Source: Mycobacteroides franklinii | Lineage (GTDB): Bacteria; Actinomycetota; Actinomycetes; Mycobacteriales; Mycobacteriaceae | Direction: 5' to 3' | Length of the DNA stretch: 64,000 nucleotides | Assembly (NCBI RefSeq): GCF_002013895.1 | Contig: NZ_MAFQ01000012.1 | Location: 1 to 64,000 of the forward strand | Shown here: positions 52,239 through 60,846 of the stretch, one piece after another | How the letters are laid out: every line of letters starts with the position of its first letter | Numbering within the stretch: the first letter of the stretch is position 1 | Notes under the pieces: generated by a model | Told to the model about the DNA's origin: nothing | The model's database searches: none | The model's input: only the letters and a program-made list of their open reading frames with translations | Program-made: the position numbers and the translations under genes

Positions 52239-53060
52239 ATGTCTGACTGGAAAGCCTTCACCGTCGAGATCACCGGGCACATCGCCCAGGTCACCCTCAT
52301 CGGCCCCGGCAAGGGCAACGCGATGGGACCGGACTTCTGGCGGGAACTGCCGCTGATCTTCACCGAGCTGGATGCCGACCCGGAGGTACGGGCGGTCGTT
52401 CTCGCCGCCGCGGGTGCGCATTTCAGCTACGGGTTGGACCTGCCGGCCATGGCAGGCACCTTCATGCCGCTGCTGGCCGAGAAGGCGCTGGCCAAACCGC
52501 GTACCGACTTCCTCGACGAGATCCGCCGGCTGCAGGCCTCGGTGACCGCCGTCGCCGAGTGCCGCAAGCCGGTCATCGCCGCGATTCAGGGCTGGTGCAT
52601 CGGCGGCGGCGTCGACCTCATCGCGGCGGCCGATATCCGGTACGCAAGCTCCGAGGCGAAGTTCAGCGTGCGCGAAGCCAAGGTCGCCATCGTGGCCGAT
52701 ATCGGCTCGCTGCACCGGCTTCCACCGATCATCGGCGACGGCCACCTGCGTGAACTGGCGTTCACCGGCAAGGATATCGACGCCGCCCGGGCCGAGAAGA
52801 TCGGTCTGGTCAATGACGTTTTCGATACCCCCGAGGCGACCCTGGCGGCCGCACACGCCACCGCCGCCGAGATCGCGGCCAATCCGCCGCTGGTGGTGCA
52901 GGGCGTCAAGGACGTCTTGGGCCGCGAGCGCGAGAACATCGTCGCCGACGGCCTGAAGTACGTCTCGACCTGGAACGCCGCGTTCTTGCCGTCGGAGGAC
53001 CTCCAGGAAGCCATCGGCGCGGTCTTCGAGAAGCGGGAACCCGACTTCAAGGGACGTTAG
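52239..53060 (+). CDS. Crotonase with dienoyl-CoA-isomerase-type active site
   Basis: 273 residues. Crotonase fold with the CoA loop HFSYGLDL and GWCIGGGVDLIAAADIRYAS. The catalytic positions read Asp (GGGVD), Glu (VREAKVAI) and Asp (IVADIG), the trio used by delta3,5-delta2,4-dienoyl-CoA isomerases rather than the two Glu of hydratases. So it probably isomerises dienoyl-CoA in the breakdown of unsaturated fatty acids; substrate length is unknown. It ends in a TTAG stop overlap with bluB. Confidence 0.85.
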   Translation: MSDWKAFTVEITGHIAQVTLIGPGKGNAMGPDFWRELPLIFTELDADPEVRAVVLAAAGAHFSYGLDLPAMAGTFMPLLAEKALAKPRTDFLDEIRRLQASVTAVAECRKPVIAAIQGWCIGGGVDLIAAADIRYASSEAKFSVREAKVAIVADIGSLHRLPPIIGDGHLRELAFTGKDIDAARAEKIGLVNDVFDTPEATLAAAHATAAEIAANPPLVVQGVKDVLGRERENIVADGLKYVSTWNAAFLPSEDLQEAIGAVFEKREPDFKGR

Positions 53061-53680
53061 GGGCGATACCTACCCCAGTGCACGGCATCCTGCAGGGGAC
53101 GCCCACTGCGCCAGCCGAATCGCTCCAGATCGGGCCGCTCCGCGAACTCGTGCACCGGCCCCACACACAGCCAGGCGATCGGCCGGATATGCGTTGGCGC
53201 GCCGATTAATTCGGACAGGAACTGTTCCTCGTAGAAGGACACCCAACCGACACCGATCCCCTCGGCGACCGCCGCAAGCCACAGGTTCTGGATGGCAAGA
53301 ACCGCCGAGAACAGGCCCACATCGGAGATGGTGTGGCGCCCCAGAATGTGTGGGCCGCCCCGCCCGTGGTCATACGTGACCACCACGCCGGTGCCGCTCT
53401 CCCGGATGCCTTCGATTTTGATGGGATCAAAGGTGTTTCGTCGTTCCTCCGGGAGGCTGTCGGCGAACCTTTGGCGGTGATCGGCGACATGCGCCGCGAA
53501 GGTGTCCAGCATTTCGGTCTCGCGCACCACCACGAAGTCCCATGGCTGACTATTCCCGACGCTGGGCGCGCGATGGGCGGCCTGCAGCAGCTTCATCAAC
53601 GTCGCATCGTCGACGACCTGCCCGGTGAACTCGGCCCGCACGTCCCGGCGAGTGGCGATGGCCTGATAGACGTCCATCAC
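53057..53680 (-). CDS. bluB: BluB-like 5,6-dimethylbenzimidazole synthase (nitroreductase fold)
   Basis: 207 residues. BluB breaks down reduced FMN with oxygen to give the lower ligand base of cobalamin. Visible: RRDVRAEFTG at the start (the FMN phosphate site and the Asp I associate with catalysis), AAHRAPSVGNSQPWDFVVV near 40, and GVGWVSFYEEQFLSELIG near 145. It begins in a 4-nt overlap with the short MetE-like gene. A general nitroreductase role is the alternative, but the SVGNSQPW and RRDVR segments favour BluB. Confidence 0.82.
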   Translation of the reverse strand: MMDVYQAIATRRDVRAEFTGQVVDDATLMKLLQAAHRAPSVGNSQPWDFVVVRETEMLDTFAAHVADHRQRFADSLPEERRNTFDPIKIEGIRESGTGVVVTYDHGRGGPHILGRHTISDVGLFSAVLAIQNLWLAAVAEGIGVGWVSFYEEQFLSELIGAPTHIRPIAWLCVGPVHEFAERPDLERFGWRSGRPLQDAVHWGRYRP

Positions 53681-54687
53681 AGCGCCTCCGCGTCCGCGTC
53701 GATAAGGTCACTGACCTTGCGCGTCAATTCGGTTGCCGTACGCGCCCATTCGAAGTCGGCACCGGCCAAACCACAGCTGGTGCTGATGCCTATCCGATCG
53801 CGCAGCACCGCCCGCCCGAAGCCAAGTTTGTCGGCAAGCCCGGCGGTGCGGGTGGCCAGCACCTCGGCCGAAACGGGCACACTCGGCGCACTGGACGGAA
53901 TCACGCCCAGCACAGCGGCCTTACCGGTGTCCAGCACCGCGGCCAAACCATCGAGCGCCTGCGCGTCGGCCAGATAGGCTGCATCTACCGCAATCCCACG
54001 AATATTGGCTCTACCCAACAGTTCCCAGGGAGGCTGGGACGCGCAGCAATGCACCAGCAGCTCACCACCGACCGCCTCGGCGCACTGATCCAACAACGAG
54101 GTCGCGGTGGGCACATCGATCGGATGCACCGGTGAGAACATGCTGGTCCCGGACAGCCTGCCCTCCAGAGCGGCAGGCAGAGACGGCTCATCGAGCTGCA
54201 CCACGACGCGTGCGCCGAGCCGACGAGAAAGGTTGGCTTGATGAATGGCCAAACCCTCGGCCAACGACGCCGCCAGATCACGAACCGCGCCCGGGTCGGT
54301 GATGGCACGGTGACCATTGGGCAGTTCGAGCTGTGCCGCCAGAGTCACCGGTCCCGGCGCCTGCACCTTGACGGCGCGGTCGCTGCCGCGATGGCCGCCA
54401 CGTTCCCACTCCTCCTCGAGCGCGTCCACGTCCTCGTCCAGGAATCCGCGCGCCCGCCTGACCACCGCACCAGGGCGAGCGGTGGTCCGATACCCGGTGG
54501 GCACCACATCGATGGCGATATCTACCAACAGCGCGGCGGCCCGACCGATCAGATCAGCACCCACCCCGCGTGCCGGCAGCTCCACGATATGGGCCAGCGG
54601 CAGCTCGGCCGTCACAATCTCGGTCGCGGGCCGCACCTGCTGGCCCGGCCAGGACCCGACACCCGTTCCGTTCGCCCATGTAGTCAC
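53677..54687 (-). CDS. Short MetE-like (core-MetE) protein
   Basis: 336 residues from GTG 54687. It matches the C-terminal catalytic barrel of cobalamin-independent methionine synthase and lacks the N-terminal barrel. Visible: TGVGSWPG at the start, QLDEPSL near 160 (homocysteine binding), and the zinc ligands His and Cys in LLVHCCASQ near 215 and Cys in ISTSCGLAG near 300. The frame extends upstream to 55425 through the permease gene in another frame; that part is not coding. Its place between a permease and bluB is notable because short MetE proteins can use methyl donors other than folate. Confidence 0.85.
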   Translation of the reverse strand: MTTWANGTGVGSWPGQQVRPATEIVTAELPLAHIVELPARGVGADLIGRAAALLVDIAIDVVPTGYRTTARPGAVVRRARGFLDEDVDALEEEWERGGHRGSDRAVKVQAPGPVTLAAQLELPNGHRAITDPGAVRDLAASLAEGLAIHQANLSRRLGARVVVQLDEPSLPAALEGRLSGTSMFSPVHPIDVPTATSLLDQCAEAVGGELLVHCCASQPPWELLGRANIRGIAVDAAYLADAQALDGLAAVLDTGKAAVLGVIPSSAPSVPVSAEVLATRTAGLADKLGFGRAVLRDRIGISTSCGLAGADFEWARTATELTRKVSDLIDADAEAL

Positions 54688-54698
54688 AGACAAGAACG

Positions 54699-56156
54699 TT
54701 AGGCGGTACGTGCGAGGAGATCCTCGATCGGCCCCTTGGCGAAGTACACGACGAACAACACCGCCACCACATACAGCAGCGGGTGCACGGAACGAATCCG
54801 AGACCCGCGCTCCCCCGACACCAGGGCAAGGACCACCCAGCTGATGAACCCGACACCGATGCCGTTGGCGATCGAATACGTGAACGGCATGGTCACCACG
54901 GTCAGGAAGCAGGGCAGCGCGTAGTCGAATCGGGTGAGATCGATGCTGCGAAGCTGACCGATCATCATTGCCCCGACTACCACCAGTGCCGGCGCGGCAG
55001 CCTCCAGCGGCACAACCGAATACAGCGGTGTGAAGAACATGGCCGCCAGGAACAGCAGTCCGGTCACCACATTGGCCAGTCCGGTTCGGGCGCCCTCGGC
55101 GATCCCGGAGGCCGACTCGACGAACACGGTGTTGGACGACGAGGAGGAGACACCCCCGATCACGGCCCCCACCCCTTCGACGCTGAGCGCCCGCCCGATT
55201 CCCGGCAGGGTGCCGTGCTGGTCGGCCAGACCGGCCTCCTTGCCCAGGCCTGTCATGGTGCCCATCGCGTCGAAGAAGTTCGAGAGCACCAACGCGAAAA
55301 CCAGCACCGTCGCCGACAGCACCCCCACCCGGGTGAAGGCTCCGAACATGTCCACCTGGCCGAGCAGGCTCAGATCCGGCATACCGCCCGCGGACGACGG
55401 CCAGTTGGGCACCGTGAGATTCCACCCCTTGGTGTCGGCGGGTTGCGCACCGCGGTCGAACAAGGCCTGCACGATCATCGACACGACAGTCATCGCCACG
55501 ATGCCGATGAGTAATCCGCCACGAACCTTGCGCACCACCAGGATTCCCATCAGCAGCACACCCACGGCGAAGATCAGCGTCGGGACGGTGGCCACCGAGT
55601 TATTGATGCCCAGACCCACGGGCACCGTGGTATTGGCGGCATCGGGGATGCGCCGCACAAAGCCCGCGTCGACGAACCCGATGAACGCGATGAAACACCC
55701 GATTCCGGCGGCGATGGCAGCCTTCAGCTCGTCGGGAATCGCATGGAAGACCGCGGTGCGAAAGCCCGAGATACCCAGCGCCACAATGATAATGCCGTCG
55801 ACAATCACCAAGCCCATGGCCTCGGGCCAGCTCATCTGGGACGCGAACGACACCGCGAGAAGGCTGTTGATACCCAACCCCGCGGCAAGCGCAAACGGAT
55901 AGTTGGCGATGAATCCGAACAGGATCGACATGACCCCGGCGGCCAGGGCCGTGACCGCCGCTACCTGCCCTACCGGCAGCACGTGACCCAGCACGTCGAC
56001 GTTGTGCGCGCGTCCCGGCTCACCACCGATGATGAGTGGGTTGAGCACCACGATGTAGGCCATCGCGAAGAAGGTGACGATCCCGCCACGCACCTCGCGC
56101 CCGACTGTCGACTGCCGTTCAGTTATCCGGAAGAACCGGTCCAGGAGCGCAGTCAT
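54699..56156 (-). CDS. NCS2-family purine permease (AzgA/PbuG-like)
   Basis: 485 residues with about 12-14 membrane helices. GREVRGGIVTFFAMAYIVVLNPLI at the start, AAGLGINSLLAVSF in helix 3, SNFFDAMGTMTGLGKEAGL and SSSSSNTVFVESASGIAEGARTG are the nucleobase-binding segments of the AzgA (adenine/guanine/hypoxanthine) group. Proton-driven uptake of a purine is expected. It is first of an operon with the short MetE and BluB, 11 bases before the former. Confidence 0.9.
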   Translation of the reverse strand: MTALLDRFFRITERQSTVGREVRGGIVTFFAMAYIVVLNPLIIGGEPGRAHNVDVLGHVLPVGQVAAVTALAAGVMSILFGFIANYPFALAAGLGINSLLAVSFASQMSWPEAMGLVIVDGIIIVALGISGFRTAVFHAIPDELKAAIAAGIGCFIAFIGFVDAGFVRRIPDAANTTVPVGLGINNSVATVPTLIFAVGVLLMGILVVRKVRGGLLIGIVAMTVVSMIVQALFDRGAQPADTKGWNLTVPNWPSSAGGMPDLSLLGQVDMFGAFTRVGVLSATVLVFALVLSNFFDAMGTMTGLGKEAGLADQHGTLPGIGRALSVEGVGAVIGGVSSSSSNTVFVESASGIAEGARTGLANVVTGLLFLAAMFFTPLYSVVPLEAAAPALVVVGAMMIGQLRSIDLTRFDYALPCFLTVVTMPFTYSIANGIGVGFISWVVLALVSGERGSRIRSVHPLLYVVAVLFVVYFAKGPIEDLLARTA

Positions 56157-56234
56157 AGCCGTTGAACGTACAGGCCGTGGCTACCTACCGCCCGGCAGAT
56201 CCATACACCTCGAGGCGGACCCGCCCGCGCGGTG

Positions 56235-56304
56235 CCGGAATCGAGTGCGAGCCCCGCGCGGGTTTTCGCCGGGATTTCCGCGTCAGGCTCGCACTCGATT
56301 CCGG
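56235..56304. repeat. 19-bp perfect inverted repeat in the permease-desA intergenic region
   Basis: CCGGAATCGAGTGCGAGCC (56235-56253) and its exact complement (56286-56304) are separated by 32 nt that contain CCGCGCGGG. It is a hairpin with a long stem between the divergent permease and desaturase genes, so it is not a terminator of either. It resembles an interspersed REP/MITE-type element. Confidence 0.75.
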
Positions 56305-56441
56305 TTCAGGGCTCTGGCGCACATACGGGACTTTCCACTCCCGGCAGAGGACCTTCGTCACTAGCAGCGTCATACGGGCACTCGATCAAATGTAAGTGTC
56401 ACTTTTAGACACAGATAACCCTGAAACCGAGGACCGCATCC

Positions 56442-57446
56442 ATGCCGCAGAAGGAATTCACCGACCTTGAGCTTTTGCATGAGCTCGAACCCGTGGTCGA
56501 GGAGAACATCCATCGCCACCTCGGGGTGTTCAAAGAGTGGAACCCGCATGACTACGTCCCGTGGTCCGAGGGCAAGAACTACAAGGCCCTGGGCGGTCAG
56601 GACTGGGATCCGGAGCAGTCCAAGCTGTCGGAGTTGGCGAAGATCGCGATGATCACCAACCTGTTGACCGAGGACAACCTGCCCTCGTATCACCGTGAGA
56701 TCGCGATGAACTTCACCATGGACGGACCGTGGGGTACCTGGGTCAACCGCTGGACCGCCGAGGAAAACCGCCACAGCATCGCCATCCGCGACTACCTCAT
56801 CGTCACCCGCTCGGTCGATCCGATCGAGTTGGAGAAGCTGCGCGTGGAGCAGATGACCCGCGGCTTCTCTCCCGGCCAGAATCGCCAGGGCGGCGATCAT
56901 ATGTTCGCCGACAGCTTGTTCGACTCGGTGGTGTACGTGTCATTCCAGGAGCTGGCCACCCGCGTCTCGCACCGCAACACCGGCGTCGCATGTGCCGAGC
57001 CGATCGCCCAGGAACTCCTCAAACACATCTCCAATGACGAGAACCTGCACATGATCTTCTACCGCAACATGGTGGAGGCCGGTTTGGAGATCGCACCGAA
57101 CCAAGCCCTGAAGTCGATCCACAAGGTGCTCGACAACTTCACGATGCCCGGCTACACGATTCCGGGATTCCGACGCAACGCCGTCACCATCGCCACCGGC
57201 GGGGTCTACGACCCACAACAGCACCTCGCCGAAGTAGTCCAGCCGGTGCTGCGCAAGTGGCGCATCTTCGAGCGCGACGACATCAGCGGCGAAGGCGAGT
57301 GGTACCGCGAGGACCTGGACCGCCTCATCACCGACCTCAAGAAGACAGCCTCCGACTTCGAGGAGGTCAAGGCCAAGTACCTGGAACGTCAGGCCAGGCG
57401 CGCCGAGCGCCAGGCCGCCAAGGGCCGCCAAGGTGTGACCCTCTGA
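56442..57446 (+). CDS. desA1: Acyl-ACP desaturase DesA1-like
   Basis: 334 residues of the soluble di-iron acyl-ACP desaturase family. Visible: the two metal motifs EENRHS (near 107) and DENLHM (near 195), with other ligands in ELEPVVEENI and ELATRVSHR. In mycobacteria DesA1 desaturates acyl chains for mycolic acid synthesis and is essential in M. tuberculosis; I assign it by likeness in length and start, and it could be the DesA2 paralogue. A clear RBS is not visible in front of the ATG. Confidence 0.85.
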   Translation: MPQKEFTDLELLHELEPVVEENIHRHLGVFKEWNPHDYVPWSEGKNYKALGGQDWDPEQSKLSELAKIAMITNLLTEDNLPSYHREIAMNFTMDGPWGTWVNRWTAEENRHSIAIRDYLIVTRSVDPIELEKLRVEQMTRGFSPGQNRQGGDHMFADSLFDSVVYVSFQELATRVSHRNTGVACAEPIAQELLKHISNDENLHMIFYRNMVEAGLEIAPNQALKSIHKVLDNFTMPGYTIPGFRRNAVTIATGGVYDPQQHLAEVVQPVLRKWRIFERDDISGEGEWYREDLDRLITDLKKTASDFEEVKAKYLERQARRAERQAAKGRQGVTL

Positions 57447-57465
57447 CGTAACGCCGACGTGGGCA

Positions 57466-57482
57466 AACGGCGATAGGCCGTT
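57466..57482 (+). terminator. Small hairpin after the desaturase gene
   Basis: AACGGC-GATAG-GCCGTT is a perfect 6-bp stem 20 bases after the desA stop and before the SGNH hydrolase gene. No U-run, so termination is uncertain. Confidence 0.35.
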
Positions 57483-57534
57483 CAGTACCATTGATCCGGG
57501 CCATCTTCGGGCCTGCGGCCAGGAGAGGGAACAC

Positions 57535-58395
57535 ATGCGCGGGTTGGGGATTCTCTCGGCGGTGATCGGCATTGCCGCGGTGGTGGCGGCGACCGCGGGT
57601 GTGCCCTCGATCGCTTCGGCCGAGCCCGTCGCGGGTGCCCAGCTGGTCTCGATCGGGGATTCGTTCATGGCTGCGGGGTCGAATGCCGCCGCAATCACCG
57701 GCCCCGTCGGCACCGCGTGCAACCAGGCAACAGACAACGTCGCGCATGTGGTGGCTTCGTCGTTCCCGCAGATGACATTCGCCGACTACTCGTGCGTGGG
57801 TGCACTGTCCACCGATGTGTTCACGACCTCGACCCGGGGCCCGCAGATCGTTGGACTGTCCCCCGACACGAAGGTGGCGATCGTGTCCATCGGCGGCAAC
57901 GACGCCGGCTTCGAGCAGATCGCCACCGACTGCCTGTTCGCGTTGAGCTGCCCGCCGGAAAAGAAGGCGCAGTTCAGCGCCAATGTGGCCTCGGTGGGCC
58001 CGAAACTGACGGGCGCGTACGCCGCAATACGCCGGGCGGCGCCGAATGCGCGCGTCTTCACCGTCGGCTACTTGCCGATCCTGCCCGCGGATGCCAAGGG
58101 ATGTCTGGTCGGGCTGATCAACACCCAAGAGACCATCACCTTCCTCAATGGCCTGCAGCGCCAGCTCAATGACACGATCATCGCCGAGTCCTCCAAGGCA
58201 GGTTTCACACCAGTCATCCCGGCGACCGGTAGCGACCACAGCGTGTGTGCCGCCGACTTCCAGCGCTACGTCTCGATGACCGGAACCGGTGCCGGCGATG
58301 AGGGAATTCCCATGCACCCCACCGCTCCCGGCCGCCAGTATGTCGCCGAGCGGGTCGCCATCGCCATCCGCTCGGCGGGGGTTCAGGGCGCCTAG
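57535..58395 (+). CDS. Secreted SGNH/GDSL hydrolase
   Basis: 286 residues after a GGAGAGGGA site. Signal peptide LSAVIGIAAVVAATAGVPSIASA, cut near residue 30. Block I is VSIGDSFMAAG (Ser near 43), block III IGGNDAGF (near 121), and block V has the His in HPTAPGRQY (near 263); six Cys could give three disulfides. It is an esterase or lipase of the secreted Rv-type SGNH group; natural substrate unknown. Its stop shares CTAG with mnmA. Confidence 0.88.
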   Translation: MRGLGILSAVIGIAAVVAATAGVPSIASAEPVAGAQLVSIGDSFMAAGSNAAAITGPVGTACNQATDNVAHVVASSFPQMTFADYSCVGALSTDVFTTSTRGPQIVGLSPDTKVAIVSIGGNDAGFEQIATDCLFALSCPPEKKAQFSANVASVGPKLTGAYAAIRRAAPNARVFTVGYLPILPADAKGCLVGLINTQETITFLNGLQRQLNDTIIAESSKAGFTPVIPATGSDHSVCAADFQRYVSMTGTGAGDEGIPMHPTAPGRQYVAERVAIAIRSAGVQGA

Positions 58396-59462
58396 TCGCG
58401 CGTGATGATGGCGCTGCCGAGCACCTCATCGCCCTCGGTATCGGGCCGGTACAGCACGACCGTCTGCCCGGGAGCAACACCCCGCAGGGCTGTGCGCAGC
58501 CGAACCTGAATCCGGTCGGCCGCGGGATCTACCACCGCGTCGACCACCGATCCGTGCGCGCGTACCTGAACCTGGCATTCGATGGGCTCGGCCGGAACCT
58601 GGCCGGAGGTCCACACCACCGGCTCTCCCCCAAACTCCCAAATCTCAAGGTCCTCAACGGTTCCCACGCGCACGGTGGCCGTCTCGGCGTCGATCGACGT
58701 GACGTACCGGGGACGACCGTCCGCGGCCGGACCCATTAGCCCCAGCCCCTTGCGCTGACCGATGGTGAACTCATGCACCCCCGCATGGGTGGCCAGCACG
58801 CTGCCGTCGGCATCCACCACATTCCCGCGGCGCACGCCGATGCGCGCGCCCAGGAACGCCTGCGTGTCTCCGGACGGGATGAAGCAGATGTCATGGCTGT
58901 CGGGCTTGTTCGCCACGAGCAGCCCACGCTGCTCGGCCTCCGCCCGAATGTCGGGCTTGGGGCTGTCCCCGACCGGGAACAGCGCCCGGCTCAACTGTTC
59001 CGGTGTCAGCACCCCGAGCACATACGACTGGTCCTTGTCCGCGTCGACCGCGCGACGCAGCCGACCGTCCTGCAGGCGCGCGTAGTGACCGGTGGCCACC
59101 GCGTCGAAGCCCAAGGCGATGGCCCGGTCGGCAAGTGCCGCGAACTTGATCTTCTCGTTGCATTTCACGCACGGATTCGGGGTACGGCCCTCGGCATATG
59201 CCTCGACGAAGTCGTCGATGACATCCTCTTTGAATCGATCGGCGAAATCCCATACGTAGAAAGGGATTCCGAGCATATCGGCGACGCGGCGCGCATCGGC
59301 GGCGTCCTCTTTCGAACAGCACCCCCGGGATCCGGTGCGCAGGGTGCCCGGCGCGGCCGACAGCGCCAGGTGCACGCCCACGACATCGTGCCCGGCGTCC
59401 ACCATGCGGGCGGCGGCGACCGAGGAGTCCACTCCTCCGCTCATCGCGGCAAGCACTCTCAT
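58392..59462 (-). CDS. mnmA: tRNA-specific 2-thiouridylase
   Basis: 356 residues. Thiolates uridine 34 of Lys, Glu and Gln tRNAs using sulfur from a cysteine desulfurase. The ATP pyrophosphatase loop SGGVDSSVAAARM is at the start, the catalytic Cys pair is in NPCVKCNEKIKF (near 100) and SHDICFIPSGD (near 195). It starts in a 4-nt overlap with the cysteine desulfurase gene, which matches the sulfur-relay function. Confidence 0.97.
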   Translation of the reverse strand: MRVLAAMSGGVDSSVAAARMVDAGHDVVGVHLALSAAPGTLRTGSRGCCSKEDAADARRVADMLGIPFYVWDFADRFKEDVIDDFVEAYAEGRTPNPCVKCNEKIKFAALADRAIALGFDAVATGHYARLQDGRLRRAVDADKDQSYVLGVLTPEQLSRALFPVGDSPKPDIRAEAEQRGLLVANKPDSHDICFIPSGDTQAFLGARIGVRRGNVVDADGSVLATHAGVHEFTIGQRKGLGLMGPAADGRPRYVTSIDAETATVRVGTVEDLEIWEFGGEPVVWTSGQVPAEPIECQVQVRAHGSVVDAVVDPAADRIQVRLRTALRGVAPGQTVVLYRPDTEGDEVLGSAIITRD

Positions 59463-60649
59463 GACCGCCCTCCTGCGCTCGCCAGAGCAGCGGCCCGGGC
59501 CCGAGGAACGGCGGCATGCAAGGCCTCAAGCGCACGGTCCACATCCGATGCCACCGAGGTGTGGCCGAAGGTGAAGCGCAGCGAGCCGCGGGCAGCTTCG
59601 GGGTCGATTCCCATTCCGATGAGCACATGCGAGGGACGCGCCACACCCGCCGTACACGCCGAGCCGGTGGAGCACTCGATACCGTTGGCGTCCAGCAACA
59701 TCAGCAGGGAATCGCCCTCGCATCCGGCAAAGGTGAAATGTGCGTTCCCAGGCAGTCTGCCGCAGCCGGGCGCACCGTTGAGGGTGGAACCCTCGATCTG
59801 CGCCAACACTCGATCGATCAGGGCATCCCGCAGTAACGCCAGCGCGGCCGCACCCTCACACCGTTCCGCGACGGCCGCGACCAGTGCCGTCGACATCGCC
59901 ACGATGGCGGCGGTGTCGGGCGTGCCCGATCGAATGTCGCGCTCGTGGCCGCCCCCGTGAAGCAATGGGACACAGGTGGTTTCACGCCGCAGCAGCAGGG
60001 CGCCCACACCCATCGGGCCGCCGAACTTGTGCGCTGCCACACTCATCGCCGACAGTCCGCTCACCGCGAAGTCGACGTCGAGTTGGCCGACCGCACCGAT
60101 GGCATCGCTGTGCATAGGGATGTCGAACTCAGCAGCGATGGAAGCCAATTCGCAAATCGGGTTGATGGTGCCGACCTCGTTGTTGGCCCACATCACCGTG
60201 ATGAGTGCGACATCGTCATGCTCGGCGAGGGCTGCGCGCAGTGCAGCGGGTGTCACGGTGCCGGCATCGTCGACCGGCAGCCACGTCACCTCGGCGCCCT
60301 CGTGGTCAGCGAGCCACTGCACGGCATCCAACACGGCGTGGTGCTCCACCGCGCTGGAAATAATGCGCATGCGCCGCGCATCGGCGTCGCGCCGGGCCCA
60401 GTAGATGCCCTTGACGGCGAGATTGTCGCTCTCGGTGCCGCCGGCGGTGAAGATCACCTCCGAAGGTCGGGCCCCCAGTGCCGCGGCGATCGACTCACGC
60501 GATTCCTCTACCCGCCGCCGCGCATCGCGCCCTGAACCGTGCAACGAGGCGGCGTTCCCGGTCTGCGCCATGGTGGCAGCCATCGCCTCGATGGCAGCGG
60601 GGCGCATCGGGGTGGTCGCGGCATGGTCCAAGTAGACCGATCGGGGCAT
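59459..60649 (-). CDS. iscS: Cysteine desulfurase (IscS/NifS-like)
   Basis: 396 residues from ATG 60649; the frame extends to 60676. PLP-dependent enzyme that transfers sulfur from Cys. Visible: LDHAATTPMRP at the start, EHHAVLDAVQ near 105, the PLP Lys in SVAAHKFGGPMGVGA near 205, and the persulfide Cys in CSTGSACTAG near 325. It is followed by mnmA (4-nt overlap), so its main role here is probably tRNA thiolation; Fe-S assembly may also depend on it. Confidence 0.95.
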   Translation of the reverse strand: MPRSVYLDHAATTPMRPAAIEAMAATMAQTGNAASLHGSGRDARRRVEESRESIAAALGARPSEVIFTAGGTESDNLAVKGIYWARRDADARRMRIISSAVEHHAVLDAVQWLADHEGAEVTWLPVDDAGTVTPAALRAALAEHDDVALITVMWANNEVGTINPICELASIAAEFDIPMHSDAIGAVGQLDVDFAVSGLSAMSVAAHKFGGPMGVGALLLRRETTCVPLLHGGGHERDIRSGTPDTAAIVAMSTALVAAVAERCEGAAALALLRDALIDRVLAQIEGSTLNGAPGCGRLPGNAHFTFAGCEGDSLLMLLDANGIECSTGSACTAGVARPSHVLIGMGIDPEAARGSLRFTFGHTSVASDVDRALEALHAAVPRARAAALASAGGRS

Positions 60650-60798
60650 AACGCATCCAGGATAGCGGGCGGGCACCCGAGGTCAGATTCGGCGGAGGGA
60701 GCATCTTCGCCCTGCCGCTGCCGACCCGCCGCCGCAGACTACCGTCCGTCCGCCCGCCTCTGAGCGACACACTGTCCCGCGAATCCGCGTTGTCGGTC

Positions 60799-60830
60799 GT
60801 ATCAGGGCATCTTGGCATTCGCCCTGATAC
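60799..60830 (-). terminator. Hairpin after the acyltransferase operon
   Basis: GTATCAGGGC and GCCCTGATAC form a perfect 10-bp stem with a 12-nt loop, 17 bases after the acyltransferase stop. Confidence 0.6.
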
Positions 60831-60846
60831 GCCCGGTGGCTGCCGA

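Noticed and set aside
53677..55425. A 582-codon reading frame extending the short MetE-like gene upstream.
   Set aside because: The extra 246 codons read Gly/Arg-rich non-family sequence inside the permease gene in another frame. The MetE family begins at GTG 54687 (TTWANGTGVGSWPG).
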